From NCBI GenBank assembly GCA_934256705.1, contig CAKQPF010000025.1, forward strand, positions 1 through 47,144: a DNA stretch of 47,144 nucleotides, given 5' to 3'. The DNA comes from an uncultured Prevotella sp. GTDB lineage: Bacteria; Bacteroidota; Bacteroidia; Bacteroidales; Bacteroidaceae. The stretch's first letter is position 1, and each line of letters opens with the position of its first letter. Positions 16,952 to 23,529 of this stretch are shown piece after piece. Under the pieces are notes generated by a model, which saw nothing but the letters and a program-made list of their open reading frames with translations, did no database searches and was not told the origin of the DNA. Made by a program: the position numbers and the translations under genes.

Positions 16952-19939
16952 CTATTTCGTAATCTTCTTGGTGATGGTCTTGCCGTCAGTGGTCTTTACA
17001 TTCACTATGTAAGCACCTGATGGCAGGTGGCTGATATTGGTCTGATTGCGCAATACCACTGCTCCGGCAGGGTTGACCACAAGGATTGAAGCCACGTCAA
17101 GACCCTGGATAGAAATCTGTCCGTTGACCACTGCGATGCCGGAACGGTCGATAGTAGCCTCATCGATAGACGTTGTGGCACCCAATGTCATTCTTAAAGG
17201 ACGCTTGACAGAGCCTGCCATTTCTGAGAAGGCAAGGCGCTCATTGACTGTGCGTACCTCGTCGGTCATGTCATCGTGCATGAGGAATGAGATTACCTCA
17301 TCCTTGTCAGCGTGAACGGTGATAAAGCACTTGCCATCCACCATTCTACCTTCTCCGCGACACTCACCGCCTACGAATGCGCCTACGGTGTAATTACTTG
17401 TAGAATACTGACTTCCGAGGTCGGCAACGATAGTCATATTGTCAGCGAAAGGTGCGCTGTTGTATTTCCAAACCGTTGGCTTGACGAATGTAGCCTTAGC
17501 TCCTGCGCTTGCTGGACGCTGTTCGAAGTCCTCATCACCTCTATAAGAGACAAGCTTTTTCTCGCTGGAAGCATTGTAGAACATATATCCTTCGCCTGGA
17601 CGCATTGCAGCAAGGGTGCCACCCCACTTGCCGTCATTGAACTCTGCGAAGCCTTCATCCTTAGAGACGACACGGTCGCCATTCTGGAAAGCTCCGTCAT
17701 CCATACGGAAGTATTCATTAGGAGAGAGAGTCAGCTGGCTGGTATATGGTATCCAGTTCCACTTTGCGTGGTATTCCTTTTCGCCACCATAATTACTGAC
17801 GGAAGTCACATCCACTATGAAATCTACATTTTGTCCATCCTTGATTCTTACCTTGTAGCACTCTTCTGAGTAGAGCATATTAAGATCGCCGAAGTAACCA
17901 TATTTCGGGTCATTATACATGAGTTGGTATTCACTACGGATTTCCTGCACTGCATCTCCAAACGCATTCTGCATCGTGCCGCTTTCGAGCGTATTGAGGA
18001 ATGTGCTCCACTTCCATCCATCCTTCTGGATATAAGACTGACCGATGGTAAACTCACCTTGTCCCATATATTCATTGTTTCCATAGGAGACATAGATGGT
18101 GCCATGTCCTAAAGCCAATGGATTGAGAGTCCAGGTAAGGTTGTCTTCGCTTGCAGAAGCTATGGTAGCGATCTTCCATGATTCGCCCGGCTTATCATTA
18201 TAGTCTGGATTCCATTCTACGGTGACCTTGATAAGGCTTGGGTCTATCTTTGCAGTGCTTGGCTCTGGAACGATCTTCACCTCAACAGGTTTGCCAAGTC
18301 CTGTAACTACATTTTCGATAGTGAAACGACTGAGACCTTCCACTACATTCACCTTGAATGAACCATTGAGGGTGTTCGTGGTATTCTTCAGAACGCCATT
18401 CTGGATAATGGTATGCGGTGCACTGTAGTTTACAGTTACATTTGCCGTACCGAGTTGGCTTGGGAGTGCCCGCTCTATTTGGTCAAAGAAATAATATTGC
18501 AAATCTAAAACATCCAGATTGTCAGATAAGATGGAGAAATTAGTTTGTTTATCTCTATTCCACTGTGGCCAATTAGGTGAGAATTCGATGTTTGCCTTTA
18601 CTTCATCGAAATAATCGGCTTTATCACCATCGTTCTGTGGCTTGATGAAAGACAACTCATCCTTCTTGAACGTCAAACTGTTAACGGCTTTATTGACGTA
18701 CACCACGAGATGCACAGGATTATTTAGAGAAGGATTGTCATTTGATGTGACAATGATGGATGCTTCTCCTGGATTGACACCTACAATTTCGCCATTCCTT
18801 TCTTCAAGCACAGGCGTATTGCTGTTTCGATTTTCTATCGTGTATGTGACGCTCTTGTCTGTAGCATCCTCCGGCATCACCTTATATGTCAATGGAAGAA
18901 TATCCTTAAGGCTTTCTCCCACATTTATATATATAAAGTTACCAAATGTCTGATCGATGCCTGTCACTTTCTTGTGTACGGTAACCTTCAGTTGGATGCT
19001 TGCCTTCTCACCTTTGAGAGTCATGGTGAAGACACCAGGCTTCACTGGTGTGAACTTCTTTTCCTTGATACCCTGAGAATTTGTTTCCATAGTAGATACC
19101 AGAGCATTCGGGTCACTGCTTGTCCATTCCAGTTCCTCATTGCAATTAGCTGGATTCACCGTATAGCACGTACGCAATGCAGTATTCAGAACGGCTGTGT
19201 CACCTATTTCCACTGTTATTCCATTCTTGTATTCATCCTTAAGGGTGATGGAGGTAGCTGGCTGGATGACATTGACGAAGAAACAACCTTGACCATTACC
19301 ATTGTATTTGACATTGACCATGTTAAGTCCAAGGTAGCCACCCTTAACTGGTGCCTTTCCTATGAGTTTGTTATCTTTCACCTCATAGTATTGTTTTGAG
19401 TTGGCGAAGTCCCAATTTATAATTGGTATATTGGCGTTCTCCGGTGTAAATTTGACATATTGAGTCAGATCCAGAGACTCGCCTACCATTACAGATAAAA
19501 ACTCTTGCGTTAGACTATAATAACGAGGAGCTTCGAAATTCAATTTGAAGAGACTGGACAGTGTTCCTGTCGTTGTCTCATTCTGATAGGTGATAGACTG
19601 TGGACCGTTGAGTTCATACTCTGTTCCCCAAGGTTCCCTAATGCGGAAAGATATTGCCTTGCCGTTGTCGGAAGCCGTTCCTTCGATTCGGATAGGGAAA
19701 TAATAAATGTCATTGCTGTTTGCCAATTTGATTTGACCGCGACATTTACCGTCAATAAATGCTCCGAGGTATGTGTCGAGATTCAAATCGACAGGGTTTC
19801 CTTTACTGTCAACCACACCGACATACACTACATGAGCAGAATGAGACTCATTGGCCACATATCCCCAATTCGGGGTTTGCGCTGCTATCCCCACTGCATA
19901 TAGCAGCAAGATTAGCAATAGGGTTAGATGTTTTCTCAT
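16952..19939 (-). CDS. Ig-like surface protein with T9SS type A sorting domain (995 aa)
   Basis: A signal peptide ends at about residue 21 (GIAAQ). Residues about 24-150 hold the module shared with the 235-aa lipoprotein (LGAFIDGKCRGQ, then GTLSSLFKL). Residues about 150-560 contain several Big_2-like domains (NPANCNEELEWTSSDP, VMPEDATDKSVTYTIEN, GEASIIVTSND). Residues about 640-800 form a W-rich Bacteroidetes surface module (GWKWSTFLNT, WNWIPYTSQLTLSP, KWGGTLAAMRPGEGYMF). A second copy of the shared module follows (VGAFVGGECRGEGR). The last 70 residues are a typical T9SS type A C-terminal domain: VVNGQISIQG, VVNPAGAVVL, LPSGAYIVNV, ending KTITKKITK. It should therefore cross the outer membrane by T9SS and be attached to the surface or released. 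It is the second gene of the operon. Confidence 0.9.
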   Translation of the reverse strand: MRKHLTLLLILLLYAVGIAAQTPNWGYVANESHSAHVVYVGVVDSKGNPVDLNLDTYLGAFIDGKCRGQIKLANSNDIYYFPIRIEGTASDNGKAISFRIREPWGTEYELNGPQSITYQNETTTGTLSSLFKLNFEAPRYYSLTQEFLSVMVGESLDLTQYVKFTPENANIPIINWDFANSKQYYEVKDNKLIGKAPVKGGYLGLNMVNVKYNGNGQGCFFVNVIQPATSITLKDEYKNGITVEIGDTAVLNTALRTCYTVNPANCNEELEWTSSDPNALVSTMETNSQGIKEKKFTPVKPGVFTMTLKGEKASIQLKVTVHKKVTGIDQTFGNFIYINVGESLKDILPLTYKVMPEDATDKSVTYTIENRNSNTPVLEERNGEIVGVNPGEASIIVTSNDNPSLNNPVHLVVYVNKAVNSLTFKKDELSFIKPQNDGDKADYFDEVKANIEFSPNWPQWNRDKQTNFSILSDNLDVLDLQYYFFDQIERALPSQLGTANVTVNYSAPHTIIQNGVLKNTTNTLNGSFKVNVVEGLSRFTIENVVTGLGKPVEVKIVPEPSTAKIDPSLIKVTVEWNPDYNDKPGESWKIATIASASEDNLTWTLNPLALGHGTIYVSYGNNEYMGQGEFTIGQSYIQKDGWKWSTFLNTLESGTMQNAFGDAVQEIRSEYQLMYNDPKYGYFGDLNMLYSEECYKVRIKDGQNVDFIVDVTSVSNYGGEKEYHAKWNWIPYTSQLTLSPNEYFRMDDGAFQNGDRVVSKDEGFAEFNDGKWGGTLAAMRPGEGYMFYNASSEKKLVSYRGDEDFEQRPASAGAKATFVKPTVWKYNSAPFADNMTIVADLGSQYSTSNYTVGAFVGGECRGEGRMVDGKCFITVHADKDEVISFLMHDDMTDEVRTVNERLAFSEMAGSVKRPLRMTLGATTSIDEATIDRSGIAVVNGQISIQGLDVASILVVNPAGAVVLRNQTNISHLPSGAYIVNVKTTDGKTITKKITK

Positions 19940-20017
19940 AATCTGAAATATGAAAGGTGAATAATATGAATTGTCGAATTCTCAATCTCACGGTATGATG
20001 ATTGTTCGTTCTTTCGC

Positions 20018-20185
20018 TTAGGAGTCCGGTTTCTTACCCGTACCTGTCTCGTCCTTCTCGTTGATGCTTGCCAGATGGTCTTTGATCATCTCATCTACGA
20101 GGTCGTAGGGAAAGCGGTTGCTTGTCGGACTGGATGACTTGTCGGATTGTTTCATCGGCTTAGGCTTTTCTTGGGAATGAGACAT
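20018..20185 (-). CDS. Small hydrophilic protein at the head of the surface operon (55 aa)
   Basis: This ORF runs from ATG at 20185 to TAA at 20018-20020. It starts MSHSQEKPKPMKQSDK, continues through NRFPYDLVDEMIKDHLASI, and ends GTGKKPDS. It is Lys/Ser/Pro-rich at both ends, with one predicted amphipathic helix (about residues 27-42), and has no signal peptide or membrane segment, so it should stay in the cytoplasm. It lies 78 bp before the 995-aa cargo gene on the same strand and directly after a possible promoter at 20217-20224. Its family is unknown to me. Its position suggests a small regulator or accessory factor, but it could also be a chance ORF. Confidence 0.55.
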   Translation of the reverse strand: MSHSQEKPKPMKQSDKSSSPTSNRFPYDLVDEMIKDHLASINEKDETGTGKKPDS

Positions 20186-20472
20186 GTGAAGGTGCAGAAC
20201 TGTAGGTTTCGCTCTGCAAAGTAACTAATAAAAATTAAAAAACTATGTGATATTTCAATCAGGAATTTGTATATTTCAATCAAATTTGTCTGAAAATGGG
20301 AATTTTCCCTATTTTCAGACAACAAAAAAAGATGGAAAATTTACAAAAATACCCAAAAGCGTTGTAAATCGTCACTTTTCATGTAGTTTTCGTCACTTTC
20401 GTGATTATCGTGCAAATCGCATGAAACGGCATCGTCTTCCGCCTTTTTTCGGGCATAATATCAAAACATTAT
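20186..20472. other. AT-rich intergenic region upstream of the surface operon
   Basis: This gene-free stretch holds the possible operon promoter at 20217-20224. It also holds a strong hairpin at 20286-20322, with arms TTGTCTGAAAAT and ATTTTCAGACAA, an inner GGGAA/TTCCC stem and one bulged T. CGTCACTTT occurs twice near 20379 and 20403. The hairpin lies upstream of the operon start and could be regulatory. I see no CDS. Confidence 0.5.
20217..20224 (-). promoter_or_regulatory. Possible promoter of the surface operon
   Basis: On the minus strand TTACTTTG is followed by C about 32 bases before the 55-aa start codon. It differs from TAnnTTTG at one base, and no TTG lies at the usual spacing, so support is moderate only. 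Confidence 0.35.
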
Positions 20473-20570
20473 GGCTGTCTGAAAGACAATACCGAGCGTA
20501 GCGAGAGTAACCCGGGACAAAGTCTCGGGATTAAAAACGAATAGCAAAAGCTGTCTGGAAGACAGTACCA
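20473..20570. repeat. CCGAGC/CCCGGGA dispersed repeat, second locus
   Basis: This segment carries CTGTCTGAAAGACA, then TACCGAGCGTAGCGAGAGTA, then CCCGGGACAAAGTCTCGGGA, then CTGTCTGGAAGACAG. It matches the units at 443-604. It lies between the HNH-linked gene and the surface operon. Confidence 0.7.
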
Positions 20571-20663
20571 ACACCCCTAATCGTGTGCTCATCGATTCGC
20601 GACAAGCGCAAGCGTTCAAAGAGATTCACGGATAGCACGGATGCAACGGATCTTGACAAACAC

Positions 20664-20710
20664 AAAAAAACTTCGCCAAGAGTCAGGGAACTAAGGACTT
20701 CTTGGCGAAG
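20664..20710 (-). terminator. Rho-independent terminator
   Basis: Read on the minus strand, an 11-bp perfect stem (CTTCGCCAAGA with its complement, 20671-20681 and 20700-20710) is followed by seven T residues (20664-20670). It lies 25 bp after the stop codon of the gene at 20735-21091 and should end that transcript. Confidence 0.85.
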
Positions 20711-20734
20711 GAGGAATATTGAGGATGATGGTTT

Positions 20735-21091
20735 TTATTTTGAGAATGTGAATGATGGTTTCGTTTCAATCCATTCCCTTAGTGGCACATTATTTTCAGA
20801 AGCAAACTCACAACATATATCCAGCCAAGCTTCATACATGTCATCGTTTTGAAGCAATACAGGATTAAACTCCTTTATCATCAGATACATTTCAGATGAA
20901 GGATTCCTTAGCACAGCCTTGATATCATCGGAATAATCTACTATCACGTTGAAAACTTGTGCCACTGGTGTTTCCAAGCGTTTTCCGTTCACATGAGTTA
21001 TTTTTCCGCCCGCAGAGTATATGTCTCGAATATTCGGATTGACCACCTGATTGTACGAGCACAACCAAAGCGTCGTGTTGTTGTATTTCAT
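20735..21091 (-). CDS. Hypothetical protein downstream of HNH nuclease (118 aa)
   Basis: The ORF could open at a TTG at 21160, but the first ATG is at 21091 and gives MKYNNTTLWLCSYNQ, which I prefer. The protein is soluble and acidic toward its end, with no signal peptide and a C terminus WIETKPSFTFSK. I do not recognise a family. It follows the HNH nuclease gene by 53 bp on the same strand and is followed by a clear terminator, so the two form a short operon. It might be a partner or immunity-type protein, but nothing in the sequence proves that. Confidence 0.65.
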   Translation of the reverse strand: MKYNNTTLWLCSYNQVVNPNIRDIYSAGGKITHVNGKRLETPVAQVFNVIVDYSDDIKAVLRNPSSEMYLMIKEFNPVLLQNDDMYEAWLDICCEFASENNVPLREWIETKPSFTFSK

Positions 21092-21144
21092 TGTCGCAAT
21101 TACTATTCCCCGACAACGCCTTGTGCACTCATAGAACAAAAAAC

Positions 21145-21882
21145 TTAAAGCAGGAAACAATTATCGTTATGGAATCTGAGATATTTGAGATGTGGTTCTT
21201 CAAGCTTTGTCAAGCACAATTCATCGCTAAGTCCTAATGTTTTACGGTCAAACTTATCTAATAGTCTAGAGTAAACAATCTTCCCATTTTGATTGAACGT
21301 AATATATCCTAAGTCAAACAGTTTGTCGTAATTAGGAAGCAAAAGCAGACCATTGTATGTATCTAAGCGTTCCATATTGTCGGAATATCTCCAAGGCTTA
21401 ATGTGCGAAGCAATAAGCATCCAAGTCAAAGGACATCGGCTGATGGCACAGCCATGCCAATAATCTATAAGTTCATTGCGGAATAATCCTTGTCCTATTC
21501 GGGATTTAATAATGGATTCTTTTTCAGTAGCTTTGATTGCATTATTATTTTCTACTTTTCTTAATTCGGCTATAATAGAATCTTTTATTCGGCTATAATA
21601 ATCCGAATGAATGAAGGCGAGAAACTTCTGGAGTCCTGCCCTGAAATCAGAGATGCTTTTCTTGCTGGTGTAAACATTTCTATTTTCACGTTTCAAGTTT
21701 TCTTGGCGCAATATGTCTTCTATCTTTTCTTGAGTGAGAGTTTCGTCCAAAAGATAGTCGTAAGCCAAGAATTTCATCCTTGTCACATAGTCTCCACTTG
21801 TTTTTGGGGCTATACCACCATATTTTACCATATAATGGTAAAAGTCTGCTTGCAAGTCTATATACTTTCCTATATTAGACAT
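21145..21882 (-). CDS. HNH endonuclease, HNH_2 type (245 aa)
   Basis: The C-terminal half (about residues 130-200) carries the HNH_2 pattern seen in restriction-like nucleases: GQGLFRNELIDYW, then C-AISRCPLTW, the first His in IASHIKPWRYS, the Asn in YNGLLLLPNYD, and LFDLGYITF. These residues would hold the metal and cut DNA. The N-terminal 120 residues are helical and Lys-rich (KSISDFRAGLQKFLAFIHS), possibly for DNA binding. The ORF extends to a TTG at 21891, but ATG at 21882 is the better start. No methyltransferase gene is nearby, so this may be a solitary defence or mobile-element nuclease rather than part of a standard restriction-modification pair. Confidence 0.8.
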   Translation of the reverse strand: MSNIGKYIDLQADFYHYMVKYGGIAPKTSGDYVTRMKFLAYDYLLDETLTQEKIEDILRQENLKRENRNVYTSKKSISDFRAGLQKFLAFIHSDYYSRIKDSIIAELRKVENNNAIKATEKESIIKSRIGQGLFRNELIDYWHGCAISRCPLTWMLIASHIKPWRYSDNMERLDTYNGLLLLPNYDKLFDLGYITFNQNGKIVYSRLLDKFDRKTLGLSDELCLTKLEEPHLKYLRFHNDNCFLL

Positions 21883-22527
21883 ATTTTCCAATTTGTTATA
21901 AAATTCAATAAACCACGACTACTAAACTTATCCCAACATATATGGGCTCGATTTTTTTGTAAAACTATTAGCTGACAGTCCGTAACTCATATAAGTTTTT
22001 CTATATCTTCAAGCACAAGTGGCACATAAAACCCACACCGTCCTTTTAGGCAGTTTGCTTGAAGCCTTTTCCATTTTCTCCTATTGTTGTCCGATTAAAA
22101 ATGAAGACGATGAATCTTAATTCATGAGTCGCTACCAGCAAGCGTCATACATTAAGCCTATGTAAGAGAAACAATTTCTTATATAGCACTTCAGCTGACT
22201 TTGAAATATATAAACAGAATGCAAATTTATATATTTTTTTTGAGAAAGACGAATATTTAGAGAAAAAAGACGGAAACTATTTGTGCCGTCCTGTATTAAA
22301 ACAACAATCAGATTATTTATTATCTGATAAGTAGAATACTCTGGCAACATATGTTTAGTGGGAAAATAGAATTTGGGCAATGCCTATCAGGCAGTTCTTC
22401 TTTGGAGCTTATAATAGTTACTCTCGCTTAATTCTGTATTGGCAAAGGTCTAAGTTTGCAGAGAAACATATATCAGAAAAATGGAACAAAAAGGTGATGT
22501 CATAGCTGTCATTTTGCGATAGCTATG

Positions 22528-22628
22528 ATATTGGGCGATGAAAGCATAGATATTACGCTGTAAAAGCTATGATATCAGGACGTAAAAGCTATGCTTTTGC
22601 AAGGTAATATCTATGCTTTTGCATTCTG
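22528..22628. repeat. AGCATAGATATTAC / AAAAGCTATGCTTTT repeat cluster, copy A
   Basis: Short units AGCATAGATATTAC, TAAAAGCTATGATAT, GTAAAAGCTATGCTTTTGCA and GTAATATCTATGCTTTTGCA alternate in both orientations. The same words recur at 46903-47010 near the other end of the window. The units are palindromic and could form a cruciform or RNA hairpins. Confidence 0.7.
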
Positions 22629-22671
22629 TAGACTTTCAATGCGTTGCAAGAACGCAACACTACAATGAAAC

Positions 22672-22706
22672 AGAAACGGGAAAACTGGACAGTTTTCCCG
22701 TTTCTG
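22672..22706. repeat. Perfect 15-bp hairpin
   Basis: The arms GAAACGGGAAAACTG and CAGTTTTCCCGTTTC are separated by only a few bases. The hairpin lies about 70 bp downstream of the receiver/AraC gene that ends at 22777 and may help end its transcript, although no long T-run follows on the minus strand. Confidence 0.55.
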
Positions 22707-22719
22707 CTGCGGTTTGATA

Positions 22720-22747
22720 TCCAACGGTAAAAGCCATTGGCACAGTG
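22720..22747 (-). repeat. CCAACGG palindrome family, copy 3
   Basis: CCAACGGTAAAAGCCATTGG followed by CACAGTG lies 30 bp beyond the stop codon of the response-regulator gene. Its orientation relative to that gene matches copies 2, 5 and 6. Confidence 0.7.
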
Positions 22748-22776
22748 AATCGAACTGGCTTGGGGAGAGGGATGCA

Positions 22777-23529
22777 CTACTCTTTCTTGCGGTACTGCGA
22801 TGGAGAGACACCCGTGACCTGCTTGAATATCTTGGAGAAATGCGACATGTCATAGAAACCGCAGAGACGGGCTATCTGACTGATAGGCGTGGTGGGTTGC
22901 GTTTCGAGCAGCTCGTAGGCACGCTTTATCTGGAGAGTGCGGATATAGGAGTTTGGAGTTTCACCCGATATGGTGATGAGCTTGCGGCGCAGCTGCTGCG
23001 GAGTCATGCGCAAGGCAAGGCTGATATTGTCCACGCTGACATCGCCACCGCCCATATTCTCATATATCATCTCGTCGAGACGCTGGATGAAAGCACGGTC
23101 GCGAGGCGCGAGAGCTTCGGAGGCATCAGCCACATTGTCTGCTATTGCCTGCCTGTATTTCTCACGAAGCTGTCTGGTCCGCTCCAGAAGGTTTTCCACA
23201 CGCAAGGTCAGTTCCTCGGCATTGAACGGCTTGTAGAGATAAGCATCGACGCCCATCTGCAGTCCGCGCAGCTTGTCTTCCTGCGTAGCCTTGGCAGTCA
23301 CGATGATGACAGGGATATGGTCGAGCATCTCCGACTGCTTGACAGCCTGACATAGTTCGTAACCATCCATCCGAGGCATCATGAGGTCGGTGATGATAAG
23401 GTCGGGCACGGTCTCTGTAGCCATGCGAAGTCCTTCCTCTCCATCGTGGGCGATGGCGAGCTGGTAGTGCTTCCTGAGCTGCATGCTCATGTATTCCGCC
23501 ACGTCAGCGTTGTCCTCCACGATGAGCAC
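22777..23529 (-). CDS. Receiver plus AraC DNA-binding part of a split hybrid two-component protein (250 aa)
   Basis: Residues 1-115 are a receiver domain that lacks only its first few residues: LIVEDNADVAEYM with the acidic pair, LIITDLMMPRMDG with the phospho-acceptor Asp, VTAKA, and YKPFNAEEL with the conserved Lys. Residues about 150-248 are an AraC-type double helix-turn-helix ending FSKIFKQVTGVSPSQYRKK. The only start in frame is a GTG inside the receiver, and the reading frame continues upstream as PTLV. This is the pattern of the C-terminal part of a hybrid regulator whose N-terminal part is the kinase gene at 23487-25715, one frame away. It may be made only poorly or by re-initiation. 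Confidence 0.75.
   Translation of the reverse strand: MLIVEDNADVAEYMSMQLRKHYQLAIAHDGEEGLRMATETVPDLIITDLMMPRMDGYELCQAVKQSEMLDHIPVIIVTAKATQEDKLRGLQMGVDAYLYKPFNAEELTLRVENLLERTRQLREKYRQAIADNVADASEALAPRDRAFIQRLDEMIYENMGGGDVSVDNISLALRMTPQQLRRKLITISGETPNSYIRTLQIKRAYELLETQPTTPISQIARLCGFYDMSHFSKIFKQVTGVSPSQYRKKE

Larger units (their letters stand above)
21892..22776. other. Long AT-rich gene-free region
   Basis: About 885 bp contain no convincing gene. An 82-codon minus-strand ORF at 22132-22380 has the composition of translated AT-rich noncoding DNA and no recognisable domain. The right third holds two repeat families (about 22530-22630 and 22720-22747). A short hairpin of GAAACGGGAAAACTG and CAGTTTTCCCGTTTC lies at about 22672-22706. 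No TAnnTTTG promoter for the HNH gene was found near its start. Confidence 0.5.

Noticed and set aside
22132..22380. 82-codon minus-strand ORF in the AT-rich region
   Set aside because: Composition is that of random AT-rich DNA, with no domain and no promoter or neighbour link.
23487..23529. Programmed -1 frameshift joining kinase and receiver
   Set aside because: No X XXY YYZ slippery heptamer is present in the kinase frame; a lost C in a C-run explains the break more simply.
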